Positions 1-11,082 of a DNA stretch of 64,000 bases are shown here, in pieces. The notes under the pieces are model-generated. The model was not told the DNA's origin. It ran no database searches and worked only from the letters and a program-made list of their open reading frames with translations. Numbering within the stretch: the first letter of the stretch is position 1; every line of letters starts with the position of its first letter. This stretch comes from Emiliania huxleyi CCMP1516 (taxonomy: Eukaryota > Haptophyta > Isochrysidales > Noelaerhabdaceae), in contig NW_005200011.1 in NCBI RefSeq assembly GCF_000372725.1, positions 372,918 through 436,917 of the forward strand, written 5' to 3'. Position numbers and translations under genes: made by a program.

Positions 1-590
1 ACCGCGCGCACACCACGCCCGCCGGCTCTCCGCCCTCCTCACCACCCGTCGGCGCTGTCCGCAGGCATGTGAGGCAGAACGGCGACCGCACAGCGCGCAC
101 GGGTGTCTTGCTCGCCGTCACCCTCTCGCCCCCCGCTCCGTGACCGCCGCCGCTCGCGCCACCGCCGCCGCCAATGCCGCCGCCAACCAAGCGCCAACGC
201 CGCCCGTACCTCGCGCCTCGCGCCTCGCGCCTCGCGCCTCGCCCTCGCCGCCCCCGCCGCCCGCCCTCGCGACGGCGTCCTTCTGGGTATCTCCGGGTGG
301 CTTGCTCGCCTCGCCGCCGCCCCCACTCTCGCGCAGCGCGACCGCGTCCGCTCGATCGGTGAGCCGTCGCCCGCCACGCGCGCTCTCACGGCGACCGCGG
401 GCCGCTCATTCATCGAGCGAGGAGCGAGGCGCCGAGCGAAGGGAAGAGAGAGCGATCGATACGATACGATACGCAAACCGATACCACACCTGACGATTTT
501 TTCCAAGTGTGTGTTGCCGCAACCGGTCTTGATAATCTCTCTGCCCGAGATGATGACCCTCTCAACTTTGTCGACCGCCGGGGGCAAGGC
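1..590. other. GC-rich upstream stretch, no gene supported
   Basis: Very GC-rich, with CGCCTCG-type short tandem repeats near 205-245. Open frames exist on both strands but encode only arginine/alanine/proline-rich low-complexity sequence. It probably holds the promoter and 5' untranslated region of the following PAS gene. An upstream coding exon cannot be excluded, because the frame of the first PAS exon stays open back to about 507. Confidence 0.4.
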
Positions 591-2268
591 ATGGTCTCGG
601 ATAGGAGAAGCTTGACGCTGGCCGAGTCGCTCTCTCTGACCGACGAGGCTCGGATCGTGTGCGAGTCGGCGCCGCCGTACCGCATCATCCACACCAATGT
701 CGCCTGGAAAGAGGCATGCGGTTTCTCATTCATCGAGGTCGCGGGCAAGACGTGCTCTGTGCTACAGGCGCTTATCTGAGCATCCCCCCACCCAACCGTC
801 GCCGCGACGCAAGTCGCCGCATTCCCTTGCTGTCGCTGCCGGCAGCCCCCAACGCATCACCTCCTCCCCCCCTCAGGGTGAGGAGACGCAGCGGGCGGCG
901 CTCGAAACGCTCAGCCTCGCACTGCAGCAGAAGCGGCCCGTCAATGTGAAGCTGATCAATTACCGCAAGGCCACACCAGCGCCTCACCACCCACCCCTCT
1001 CCCGCCGGCGCACGACACCTCTCCATTTCCCGTCACTTCCCCTCTCACACTTCCCCACACGCGTCCCCGCGCCACTGGCTTCCGCCTCCCTCCCCTCCCC
1101 CCCCCCGACCCACCCTTCGCCCGCCCGCCGGCCTACCCTCCCTTGCTCCTCCCCCTGTTGGCAGGATGGCACGCCATTCCTCAACTCGCTGCACGTCGCG
1201 CCCGTCAAGGGCGGGTCGCACTTTTACGGGCGATTCGTCACCGCGCAGCCGATCACCGACGGCTCGGTCGCTCCACGAGAGGAGACGCCCGAGCTCAACC
1301 CCGTTCCCGAGGCACCCGTTAGCTACGTCGGCAAGGGCGGCGGCCGCTGCCAGCGGAGGGTGTCGCAGGCGCAGCTTGCCGACATGCTGGAGAGCGAGGA
1401 CCCGTACGTGCTCTGCTCGAGCGAGTGGCCGCACGTCATCACGCACGCCTCGCCCGCGTGGTGCGAGATGTGCGGCTACATGGCGGAGGAGGTGGAGGGG
1501 CTCACCAACAAGATCCTTACCGGCCCCGACACCGACTCAGAGGCGCCCGCTTCGCTGCTCGCAGCACGTGTGACTCCACCTTGGGCCCTGCGCTCAGCCT
1601 CCCTGGTCGCTTCCCGCAGGCGCTCGCCTCGCTGCTCGCGCACGTGCGCGCCGAGGAGCCGACCGTGCAGACGGTGTGGAACTACAAGAAGGGCGGCGAG
1701 CGCTTCCTCAACCAGGCGGCGGTGCTGCCTCTCTGCGACGGTGCATTCCTGATCAGTGTTGACCGGTCCGAGAATGACTGCGCAGGTGACGGTGCTGCCT
1801 CTCTACGACGAGTCGCACGAGCTCGCCGCCTTCGCTTCCATCCTCAAGGAGGTGGACAGCGAGGACCTCGCCATCGACGCAGATGCGTGGCGCCGCCTCA
1901 GCGCCGTGCTCGAGACGCAGGGGCCAATCCTCGACACACCGCGGCGCGAGGCGGCGCAGGCGCTTCTCGGCGCGCGCGCGGCGGTGCTGCGCGACCTGTG
2001 CAACGCCAAGCGGCGCACGCAGCGCGACCTCGGCCACGTCCCCTCCAAGCACAAGGAGTTCGCCGACCGCGCGCTCGCCGAGCTCGTGCGCAGGCTGCTT
2101 GGCGAGCGGCCGGCGGCACCCGGCTCGGAGGAGGAGGGCGCGGTGTGGCAGCGCGTGGCTCAGATCCTGCCGGCGCGCATCGCGACCGAGGTCATCGACG
2201 GCCGCCCGCCCGACATGTCCCCCGCGGCGGCGCGTGCGATCATCGAAGAGACGCGACGCAACGCCTAG
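591..2268 (+). CDS. Double PAS protein with a LOV-like first domain
   Basis: Five exons join in frame: 591-767, 877-969, 1165-1542, 1620-1715 and 1786-2268, giving 408 residues. All four introns are phase 0 and GC-AG. The first domain (about residues 28-115) contains GKTCSVLQG followed by NYRKDGTPFLN. These correspond to the LOV photoreceptor motifs GxNCRFLQG (flavin-adduct cysteine, here Cys55) and the FMN-contacting asparagines. The second domain (about residues 157-260) has GLTNKILTGPDTD, with Asn205 where the cysteine would be, and NYKKGGERFLNQ. The remaining 150 residues are helical with no recognised output domain. In known LOV proteins the cysteine bonds to flavin under blue light, so domain one may be a light sensor and domain two a partner or redox PAS. 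The arginine normally after the cysteine is serine here, so photochemistry is unproven. The start is the first in-frame ATG; an upstream exon is possible. Confidence 0.75.
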
Positions 2269-2684
2269 CTTTGGCGTTGGCGCATAGTCCGCGCCTGAGC
2301 ATCCAGCATGTGCCCCCGCGGCGGGCTTTCTGCCGCCTGGCGACGCGGATGCCATCGCATGCGACCGACGCTCGAAGAAGGTCGATTTTTGGCATGCGCA
2401 GCGTCGCGGTTCGCACAGTCACATGCATTTGGCAAGCATATCGTTACTGTCTGTTCTTTGTTCCCACCCAACACTTGTCACTTTTTGGGTGGGGCTTGCG
2501 GTTTTTTCTAATTTCTTCAAGGTCGGGGACCTCTGACGCGCTCTGTTCGCTGTTGGTGTTCCTTATCCTTTTTTTACCCATCTCACAGTAAGAGGTGTCC
2601 GTTTTATTTATTTTCTAATTTTTGGGTGGAAATGTGCGAAAACTGCAAAAAGTCGGACATAAGTTCGGTCGGTGGTCGGTGAAG
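2269..2684. other. Convergent 3' region
   Basis: This lies between the stop of the PAS gene and the stop of the opposite-strand gene. It is richer in T than its surroundings (2440-2640, with runs such as TTTTTTAC and TTTATTTATTTT). That suits two facing 3' untranslated regions. No coding signal was seen. Confidence 0.4.
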
Positions 2685-3142
2685 TCAGTCCCCCCCCGCG
2701 CCTGCCTGCGCGTTCGCGTTGGAGAGGAACGACGTGAGGGACTTGAACGGGTCAGTCTCGTACGAGGCGGTGCTGTCGGTCTCGATCTTGACCTTCTTGA
2801 AGCGGCCCGTCTGCTTCTGCCGCGCCGCGCCGCGCCCCTTGCCGTTGTGGAACATCTCCTCCTGCGCCGAGATGATGCGCAAGACCTGCAGCGCGGCTGG
2901 CGACGACTTGTACGTCTGCTTGAAGATCGCGACGCGCCCGCGCCGGTCGGTCTTCCTGTCAAAGGCGCCGCGGACGTAGGGACGCCACGAGACGTTCCTG
3001 ACGCGCTTGATGCGGGCGCCACGCGACTCGAGAGCAGCGGTGCTGAAGGGCCAGAGCGCGCCGTACTTAGCAATCTGACGCGGCAGCACGTGCACGAGCG
3101 CCCCGCGGAGGTGATTCTTATGTACACCGAGGCGGTGAGCAT
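2685..3142 (-). CDS. Unrecognised basic protein (partial model)
   Basis: Reading leftward to the stop at 2685, the frame gives a plausible globular, basic protein. It includes VHVLPRQIAKYGALWPF, then RIKRVRNVSWRPYVRGAF, a KTDRRGRVAIFKQTYKSS stretch, and RIISAQEEMFHNGKGRG followed by a lysine/arginine-rich tail ending in QAGAGGD. The composition changes sharply upstream of about 3140, so the 5' exon boundary is uncertain; an ATG lies at 3142 in a neighbouring frame. I do not recognise the family. The W-rich, basic look and the phrase GRVAIFK would suit an organellar ribosomal or RNA-binding protein, but that is a guess. The gene faces the PAS gene, with about 400 bases between the stops. Confidence 0.45.
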
Positions 3143-4942
3143 CTACGTCAGCGGCGAGGGGCGCAAGGAGGCGGTGCAGCTGCGCTCGTGGATCGCGGCG
3201 GCGCGCACGCGCGCACGCGGGCGAGTTCGAGGCGGCGCTCACGGCCAGAGCCTGTCGAGGACTGGGGCTCCACTCGACCCTCACGCCTGCAACCCTCGCG
3301 CGACAGCACACCACTGCTCCGCACGAGACACCGTTGCAGGACCAACCCCAAAACGCGACAGCGCACAAAATAGGGAGGGTGGGTGGGGAAGCAAGACAGG
3401 CCGTGTGGGGTGTGGGTGTCACGAGGACAGACGTCCACGAAGACGGTGGACACGCCTTATCCGATTCACACTCACGGCTGTCCTGCTTACTGGTCATGTA
3501 AAAAGTCGGCCATCCGCGAGCCCCTAGCTCGTCGACGGCGAGAGAGATGCACGAGGGGTCGCGGTGGCGTCCATCGCCAGGCTCCCTAGCTCAACCGACG
3601 ACCCTCGTGCCTCGGGATCGACGGCCGATCGTCATACGAGGGCGCCCCCTGCTCCTCGCGAAGCGCACCTTTGGCGACGTGTCGTCGTGGGAGCACCACC
3701 GCTCCTCGTCGACAAGGCCTTTGAGCCGAATAGGAGAGAGAGGGGGGGCGAGCAGCAGCCGGCATAAGAACTCCACGGAGCGATTCTAAGATCAGGCCTG
3801 CCACTGGGCGGAAATCGGCCGTCCCTCAGTGCTTCCAGCCTGCCCGCTTCAGTTTCCTCAATTGGCTTGAATTTTGCTTAGTAGAAAAAAGAATAGCGCC
3901 GATCGCGGGCCGCCGGAGCGGGCATTTCGAAGCACCGAGCGGGCAGCTCGAAGCACGCGGGCGCAGGCTGCCGCCGCTGCCCGGGCGCCCCGAGCGGCGG
4001 CGGAGGGCCGCCCAGGCCACCACCAGTGCCCCTCCCACCGGCGGCGCGGCGGCAGCGGCGCCGACCGCCCCTCCATCAGCGGTGGCGCGACGGCTGTCGT
4101 CGGGGCGCCGGCAGGTGCCGCGCGCAGAGGGTGCCACCGGACCGGCCGACGCGCGCCCGGCGGAACCTTCGTCGTCCACGGTGGGCCGAGCACCCCCGCG
4201 TCGCTTCTCGGCGCATTGGAGAGCAGAGGAAGCTGCTGGCGTCGCCGCTGGGATCGGCGGCGGCGCCAGCAGCGTTCTCGGATCTGAAGCCGACTTTGAG
4301 CGCCGATCGATCGATCTGAGGGCTGGCCGATGGGTGGCGCTGGGACATCGCCGCCGCCGCGGAGGCCGGCGGCGACCAGAGGAGCGGTTGGGGCGCGTGG
4401 CGCATATGTTACCTGCCAAGTGAGCATTCAAGTGTGCTTCGAGATTTATTCGAGATTTGAAACTTAGATTTCACTTTCCAGCGGGGAGGTGGCAGACCTG
4501 ATCTTAGAATCGCTCCACGACGTGTCCTGCCACGAGTCGCACGAGCAATGCCACGAGCAATGCCAGGAGGCGGTTGCATTAGAAATGATAACGCGAAACT
4601 TGCTGATTGTGTTGGGTTTCGGTGCCACGGCGCGGGAGGGGTGTGCATGAGGCGGCAGACCATATGGCACCAAAGACCGATTGGCCTGCCATGTATGTAC
4701 ACTCGAGTATTATGTCTGGCGACTCGCGACTGTTCTCTCCAAAGTCACTCTCTACTCTCAAGGTCAGGCCTGGCTAGTGTGAGCCGGTCGATCGCTCGGC
4801 TCCCAATTTACATGGCCCCCGACGTGGCGGCGGCCATGAACCGCAGACCGTCTGCCGAGCACGGGAGGAGCTTGGCTCTGCTGCCTTGAGGTGGTGCCTA
4901 CGAGCACGTTGCCACCCCATGACTGAGTTCAGAGAGAGTGAA
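3143..4942. other. No supported gene
   Basis: Open frames on both strands between 3830 and 4430 are arginine/alanine/proline-rich and mirror each other, which is typical of shadow frames in GC-rich DNA. No conserved motif was seen. It may contain the promoter or 5' exon of the 2685-3142 gene. Confidence 0.35.
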
Positions 4943-6497
4943 CTATAATAGTGTTTTGCGGAGTGCTACGCGCCGAGGGAGCCTCCCGTGCACAAAGCCG
5001 TGGAGCAGCGCGGGGCTGGCGACGCCGGAGGGTGAGAAGAGCGCGTCGTCGCAGCTCTCGTTCCGCTCCCACCACAGGACCCCGCCACGCTGCGCCTCGG
5101 GCAGCGCCTGGGCCAGCCGGCTTAGCACGGCGCGCAAGTACTCGTATTGCCCCAAGGGCGACGCCGCGAAACGGTGAGGTGGGGGCGCCGTGCCGCGCTG
5201 AGGATAGGCCGTCTCTGCAATGTAGACTCGCTTCCCGGGAAAGCGTCGGGCAAGGCTCGCGAGCGCGTCGATGTTCTCAAGTGCCGAGGCCGGCCGGCTT
5301 GAGGGGTGCGGCGCGAGGTAGGCCGGGTACAGCGAGAGACCTGCAACACGAGAGGAGGCAAACTTGACTCTGACCCGCGAGACTGAGTGTGCGGCGAATT
5401 TGCTATGCGCCGATTCGGTCGAACGAGGGCGACGTGGTGTGGTTGAGGAGCAGCTCGTACCAGTCGCCGATGCCGACGCTGCTGAACTCGGCGATGCGGT
5501 TCCCCAGGCTCGTGTGGATGGCAATCTGCGAGGTAAAAAGACAGAGGGGCACCGTCGTAAAGGCATGTTGCGTAGTACGCGGGGCCGCTGCATCGCGGCC
5601 ATGCACGCGCGAACACCGTCATGAAGTTTACTTGAAGTCAATGAAGCGACCATCGCGCATCTAGGGTCGCCACCTCGCAGCGGGGGCACGCCTCTCTCAC
5701 CCCTCGCATGCCCGCGTCCACCAGAGCACCGAGCCGGCGCCAGGCGGCGAGGTCGACCTTGCTGCCAAATAGGTCGCCGGCGCACGCGAGCCGGCCGCCG
5801 CGCGCACACGCCTCGCCGGGTCGCTCCCACAGCATCCCAAAAGTGATCTCGTTGCCAACCTGGGAAGGAGGGCGGGGCCAGCAATCTCGCTGCTCGTGCA
5901 CAGTGCGACGCACGTGGGCGCGTATGCACGGGCCTGCACCGCCGCAGGCGGCGTACCCTGCGCCACAAAGGCGGCGACGGTGCGGCGGGTATAGGCGCGG
6001 AGGGTGCGTTTCAGCACCGGCAGTGGCAAATCCTAAGGCGGAGAGCGAGGAGAGAGGGACCTCCGTGGCGGGCAGTAGCGAGGGAATCACGACCACGAGC
6101 GGGGGGTGGGTGGCGCGTTCCTGCCAGGCGAGGGGCTTGGCTTGGTGGAGCGGATCAGCCCACCAGTCCGAATAGTGTAGGTCGAGAATGAAGGAGAGGT
6201 TGGCCTCAGCCACTCGGCGAGCCTGCAGCACAGTTGGGGGACGATGTGGCGGTATCCAGGGCGCGCAGTGCAACGACCCGTACCGCGCGCCATCCGCAGC
6301 ACATTGGTCAGGTTAGCATGCGCGAAGCGACTCGCATTGCACTGCCCAGCGGCACAAGGGCTATTCCACAGCCGCATGCGAAACGCATTGCCGCCGCGAG
6401 ATTTGAGCAGTCTCAGTGCGTCAACCTGGCGTGCGGAGAAGAAGGGGTGAGGCCCCGAGCGACGCAGTTCCTTCCAACGAATAAGCGACGTCCGCAC
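4943..6497 (-). CDS. GH53 arabinogalactan endo-beta-1,4-galactanase
   Basis: The spliced frame matches glycoside hydrolase family 53. Motifs in order are ALRLLKSRGGNAFRMRLWNSP, LDLHYSDWWADP, VGNEITFGMLW (the Glu is the family acid/base), IGLSLYPAYLAPH, RVYIAETAYP (the Glu is the nucleophile) and GVLWWE. Five introns can be placed, all GC-AG: 6223-6290, 6033-6114, 5860-5933, 5526-5670 and 5341-5410. The reaction is endo-cleavage of beta-1,4-galactan, normally by secreted or vacuolar enzymes. The N-terminal part that usually carries the signal peptide and first strand (GAD-type motif) is not in the exon ending at 6497. It probably lies in an upstream exon near 6600-6730, where GADMTKSLPP-like codons occur, so the 5' end is incomplete. 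The protein ends RVALRKTLL. Confidence 0.88.
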
Positions 6498-6779
6498 GGC
6501 GCGCTCTGTGGGAGGCTGCCACAGCCGTGCCGTCTACCCTCCCCGTATGCACACCTTTGCGCCGTGCGGAGAGTCACGGAACGGCGAGTCTGCCCCATCC
6601 GCATCGGCCGTGGCGAGCTCACTCATATCGACTCCGCACCAGGCGGGCAGCTTACACAGTGGGCTCGGCTGGCGAGGTGGCAACGACTTGGTCATATCGG
6701 CGCCCGTCGACGAAGTGCTGAAGTGCTCGCCGCCCGGCTCGGCGCTTTCTCTTTCTTGTATGTGCTGTGAGAGAGGCTT

Positions 6780-7529
6780 GTACCTTAAGAATTCTTGTAT
6801 GTGGTTCTTACGAACACCCGAGTTTTCGGTATTTATAAAATTCTGGGTCTTTAGCGTTGTGTCCGAGCCAGACTGTGTTTCGCCTTCCTATCAATCAATC
6901 AATGTGGACTAACTATCATGACTATGACGCCGCCCTCCACCTCGCCCACGCCGCCGTCACCACCCTCCCCCCACCCCCACCCCCATCGCCACACTCCCGC
7001 CTCCGCCGCCCCTCCCGCCGCCACCCTCTCCTCCGCCGTCCTCCCCCTATTTCGCCCTCGCCCTCGCCCCCCGCCCCTCTGAACCGCCCGCCGCCCATGC
7101 CATGCGGACACGCCGACTTCCGTCCTCCGCCCAGCTCCCGCCTGAGGCCCCTCTCCGCCCTCCGCCCTCGCCATCCCTCATCCGTGCGTTGCACCCCCCG
7201 CCCGTCCGCTCCCGTCTCGCTTGGGGCCCATTCCGTCCTCCGCCCTCGCCCTCCGCCTTGCCCTGGCCGGCTTGGGGGCGACTCTTCATCATCACGTGTC
7301 AAAGTGGGAGGCAAGTGGACGGGGCCACTGAGCCGACCTAGCTGCCATACGGAATGGACGCCCAGCGCCCGCGCCGGATCGCCGTGTCCCTCCCGGGCGC
7401 GGCCTTTTTCGGTTCGTGAATGAAGGGCCGGTGCGTGTCGTGGGTGCCCCCCTCGGCCTTGGTGAGCAGTCACATCTGTGCTCCTGGTCTGCGAATGCTT
7501 ATCAGCCACGAGAGGAGAGCGTGGCCGAG
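6780..7529. other. Non-coding, proline-rich low complexity
   Basis: From 6900 to 7440 the + strand is pyrimidine-rich (CCCTCCGCC-type) and every frame reads as proline/serine/arginine low complexity. 6780-6900 is AT-richer and could be the promoter side of the GH53 gene. No gene is supported. Confidence 0.4.
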
Positions 7530-7897
7530 TAGAGCTGTCAAACGTTAACTTTGGGCCTAACAGTTGCACTATTGTTGGCTGAAATCCTCAACGTTGTTCA
7601 AGTGTTCTCCCCAGCCCAAGCTGTTACTGTTTGTTACTGTTGTTACTGTTGTTCAGTGGTCAGCAAGCAGAAAATGCCAAAAACCCGGGTAAAACCCGAA
7701 AATACCTGGGTTTTTCCAGGTATTTTCGGGTATTACCCGCACTGGACGCTGGAGATCGTCGTGGGTCACTGCCAGGCCTTCCTTATTGTTGTTCAGCTGG
7801 CCTAACGTTAGCTACTGTTGTTGGGGAGCCCCACTGTTGTTCTGTTGTTACTGTTAACACTAGCAACACTGTTCAGCTCTAACGTTTGACAGCTCTA
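7530..7897. mobile_element. hAT-type MITE, copy 1
   Basis: This 368-bp non-autonomous element begins TAGAGCTGTCAAACGTTAAC and ends in the inverted form GTTTGACAGCTCTA. It is flanked by an exact 8-bp target-site duplication, TGGCCGAG, at 7522-7529 and 7898-7905. An 8-bp duplication with a terminus fitting YARNG is the signature of the hAT superfamily. The interior holds TTGTTACTG-type tandem motifs and a palindrome built on AAAATACCTGG / CCAGGTATTTT. Related copies lie at 26942-27297 and 41575-41944. There is no transposase. Confidence 0.9.
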
Positions 7898-7905
7898 TGG
7901 CCGAG

Positions 7906-8698
7906 GGCTGACTCGATCCACGATCGCAAGATCCCAGACAGAAAGGCGCCTCTGCCTCTGGACAGGGTGGCCCGCCCCAATCGACCCCTGTTAAGTGAGT
8001 TCGCTTTCCACCCACTGTGATGTGTCTTGCTTTGCCAACAACCTAAGGACGGACGGGGTCTCGTGAGGGTAGCGTTGAGTGAACGTCGGAGCGGCTGCTG
8101 TGGCGCCTTTTCTTCTTGGGGCTGCGGGCTACTTCTTGGGCTGACCCCCCCCCCCCCCTCCTTTTCCCCAGCTTTTCCCCCCCCCCCCCTTTTCCCCCCC
8201 CCCCCCCTCCCCCCCCCTCTCCCCACCTCTCCACACTCAGCGCACTGCTTAACCCACCCGGCACCCGCGAAATGACACAGGTAAGAAAGGAGGAAACACA
8301 AATGGAAGCAGGAAGCTTCCATGCCGATCGGTGGTTCGAACCCACGAAGGTCGAAGGTGATGGGTACCTGTGACTTTTGGGAGGTCTGAAGCTCACCCAG
8401 TGGGGAAGTGAGGTACTGCTCCGCCCACCCTGATCATGCTGAACAAGCTCCTCTTGTAGCTCGATCGGTCACACCGCCACCACCGCCGACGTCTCCCAGT
8501 GAGATGATGGAGAGGGGGGACGACACTGCTTCTGCAGCGTGCACCTCGAAGCTCGATCCTGTACCGTGTTTGTTATGAACCCCCCCCCTGAACACACCAG
8601 CGAGGGAGGGCGAGACGATCGAGGGGTCCCGTACCATGCGGAATCGGCCCTATCAAGTGCTCAAGTGCTCAACAACCTAAGAGAGTACCTAGACAAAA
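7906..8698. other. Intergenic, with a poly-pyrimidine tract
   Basis: No gene seen. 8145-8230 is an almost pure C/T tract with runs of C, which strongly biases frames toward proline. A SINE-like repeat follows at 8281-8378. Confidence 0.4.
8281..8378 (+). repeat. SINE-like repeat with tRNA B-box, copy 1
   Basis: Contains GGTTCGAACCC (8332-8342), matching the Pol III B-box consensus GGTTCGANNCC, inside a small stem GTGG/CCAC. It shares ATGGAAGCAGGAAG...CTTCCAT and the flanking order with 38218-38325. No convincing A-box was found, so it could be a decayed tRNA-derived SINE rather than a tRNA gene. Confidence 0.45.
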
Positions 8699-9873
8699 AT
8701 GACTGCGGCGGGCGGGGACGTACGCTCTGCACTTGCAACTCGAGCCGCGACGATGTCGGATGAGGAATGCGCCCGGGCAGTGGCTGCGCTGCGTAAAAAT
8801 GGCCTCTGCCACATCACGGGTGCCATCGCGGGCGTCGCGCACTGCGAGCAGCTGGCCGTTGAACGATGGCGAGATGCTTGCTCCCTCTTGAATTTGACCT
8901 GCTTCCCCCCCTTTGCTGACGGCTCTGCCACCATCCGCAGGGAAAAAGTGATGCGCGCCGTGCTATTTCGTCAAATGAAATCGGGCGCCACCGCGCCACC
9001 GCCGCCGCGCTTTGCTGAGCTCAGAGAGCGGCGCGGCCGCCGCATCGAGGTCAGGCACCCGACCACGGGAGAGTTGGCGCACCGCCTCCTCAACTCCGAG
9101 CCGGTAGGGCAGCTCATGGAGAGAGTCCTCGGCAGAGACGCGGTGTGTGTCGCGGCGGGTGATAATGTTGCTCCGTCTCCAGCCGCATGGGAGGAATGGG
9201 AGTGGGTGGAGGGGCGAGAGAGCGGGTCAGAGGAGGAAGAGCAAGAGGAGGCCATCGCGGAGGTCTCTCTTCATTTTGACTGGTGGGCGGACCCGCTGCC
9301 ACCGAGCGCGCTAACTTGGCCACCAGAGGCTCTGACATGCATCGTTCCACTCGTGGCGCTCGGGCCTCACAACGGCGCGACCGAGTTTCCTCGCGACGAC
9401 GGCGCGACAGAGGTTGTGCTGCATCCGCGAGCAGGCACGCTGCTGGTGCTGCAAACCACCGCTGTCCGTGCTCCCCTGCTACGATCTTCCTGCCGCTAGG
9501 AGACGCTATCGTGTTTGACCACCGGCTCATCCACCGCAGCATGGCCAACGTCTCTGCCGGCAAACGCCCTCAGTACCTTACGGCTACCACCCTGGCCACC
9601 ACCCTCGCACCCGCCACAGTTGACCACCGCCCGACCGTCGTAGAGCTCTACCTTCATACTGCCCTGGCCGCCACCCTCGCGCCCGCCACCTGCGCAGTTG
9701 ACCGCCATCTACTCTACGTCGTCGTCGGCCGGCCGCACAAACCGCGCCGGCAAGCTCGCAGCAAGGGGCAGCTGCTCGACGACGAGCTGCTTGGCATGCT
9801 GCATGAGTGCGTGCCGCTTGAGAGCGTGAGGGGCAAGGAGTACTCCGAGGCGGAGCCGTGCCCGAGAATGTAG
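8699..9873 (+). CDS. Phytanoyl-CoA dioxygenase-like 2OG-Fe(II) oxygenase
   Basis: The N-terminal frame runs from MTAAGGDVRSALATR. It contains SLHFDWWADPL, whose H-x-D is the usual first two iron ligands of the 2-oxoglutarate oxygenases. A 65-bp GC-AG intron at 9435-9499 joins LHPRA to GDAIVFDHRLIHRSMANVS. That segment supplies the distal His, and RPQYL supplies the Arg that usually binds 2-oxoglutarate. The tail (YVVVGRPHKPRR ... ECVPLESVRGKEYSE) ends at 9873. Between RPQYLT and YVVVGRP an imperfect tandem duplication (ACCCTGGCC...GCACCCGCCAC, 9590-9700) interrupts the expected strand; it may be an intron or an expansion. The substrate is unknown. An alternative start is the ATG at 8754. Confidence 0.68.
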
Positions 9874-10467
9874 TTGACAGCTGCTAGTGCCAGGGTCTAC
9901 GGGCCGAAATGAACTGAGATTGATCCAGCGGGTATATGCTGCAGATAGATGCAAAACCTGGGCTGAGCTGTCGCTTCGTCGCCCGTCGTCGCAGGTGCAA
10001 CGCGCAAGGAGGGTGGCTGCAAGGGACCTTCTGGCACGCCCGGCACCGCCGCCTTCGCCAAGGCCCGAGGTCCGGACGCCGCGCTCCGCCGCGCGCCTCT
10101 CCGCCTCTCTGTTCGCCGCGCGCCTCTCCACCTCCTTCCGGTCTGGGAGCGCCGCTTGCTAGGCTCCGCTTACAAATAATCGACTCGGAGCTCACCGACG
10201 TAGGAAATCGTTTTCCGACCATGAGAAGCAGGTTGCGGGCGAACGGGTCCTCGAGGGTCTCAACAACGTCAAGGACAGAGAGGGGGAAGAGAAGGAGGAG
10301 GCGCGGGCGCCCGTGTACCGCAAGGCGGGGGTGCTGTCAGGGCAAGATGCCGCCCAGCTCCTTGGCCCAAAGGCATGCGCCTCGCCCAGGCAGCCCGCAC
10401 ACTCGAGCTGTCACGATCCACCACCCTCAGTCTTCCCCCCCCCCCCCCCCCCACACACACACACCAG

Positions 10468-11082
10468 GCCCACACGTGGCCGCTGCAGCGGGACGAGGCA
10501 GCTCGGAGAAAGATGGCGCGGGCCTTTTCCGACCCGCGTTGCCGGGCGGCAAACCTGCGGTGGGAGAGCACACACCCCGAGAAGACCGCCGCTCACCCGG
10601 CGGCGCTTCACTGGGCCGAACCGATGGTACGCCGAATTGATTACGAAGTGGAGCCGGCCTCGCCGCCGCGGTCAGGCACCCATCCGCCCGTGCCGTTGGC
10701 GACGGAGCCGAGCAGCAGCTGCTCATCAACGCTCACGCTCTCACCGTTGTCCACCTCGAGGGCGCTCCGCGCCGCCGAGGCGCGGCTGCAAAAGTGCGCC
10801 AAGGAGATTGACGGCCTAAATCGCACTGTGGAGCGGCTCAAGCAGGACCTGGCCGACCGGGACGCTGCTCTCATGGCGAGCTCAAGGGGCATCGACATCG
10901 CGCTTCTGAGGAAAAACTTGCTGCGCTGCCTGCGCGACGGCGACGTGGAAAACACGCTGCCCGCGTTGGCCAGGGGCCTGGAGCTAAGCGATGTCGAGAC
11001 GAGAGAGATTCGCGAGCGGTACACGGGTGGGTTAGGAGGGGTTGGCCGCCGGATGCTAAACTGGGCGGGATCCGCCTTGTGA
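10468..11082 (+). CDS. GRIP-type golgin C-terminus (last exon)
   Basis: This exon follows a C-run/CACACA tract ending in CAG and runs 204 codons to the stop at 11082. It has a disordered proline/serine region, then a coiled coil (ARLQKCAKEIDGLNRTVERL, LKQDLADRD). The C-terminal segment DIALLRKNLLRCLRDGDVE, then LPALARGLELSDVETREIRE, follows the pattern of the GRIP domain (xxYLKNxLLxFL ... LLPVLAxLLxFSPEEVxxI). GRIP domains dock golgins on trans-Golgi membranes through Arl1. The key aromatic (Tyr in the classical domain) is Ala here, so this is GRIP-like and binding is uncertain. Upstream coding sequence probably lies at about 10216-10350 (GERVLEGLNNVKDREGEEKE). Confidence 0.5.
   Translation, partial: AHTWPLQRDEAARRKMARAFSDPRCRAANLRWESTHPEKTAAHPAALHWAEPMVRRIDYEVEPASPPRSGTHPPVPLATEPSSSCSSTLTLSPLSTSRALRAAEARLQKCAKEIDGLNRTVERLKQDLADRDAALMASSRGIDIALLRKNLLRCLRDGDVENTLPALARGLELSDVETREIRERYTGGLGGVGRRMLNWAGSAL

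Noticed and set aside
3826-4431. Overlapping frames of about 190-200 residues on both strands
   Set aside because: Arg/Ala/Pro-rich, mutually antisense, with no motif or splicing logic.
6857-7569. Proline-rich + frame and its antisense partner
   Set aside because: Driven by pyrimidine-rich low-complexity DNA; no domain seen.
8325-8350. tRNA gene at the B-box
   Set aside because: Only a T-arm-like stem is visible; no acceptor, D-arm or A-box could be folded around it. The same holds at 38285-38310.
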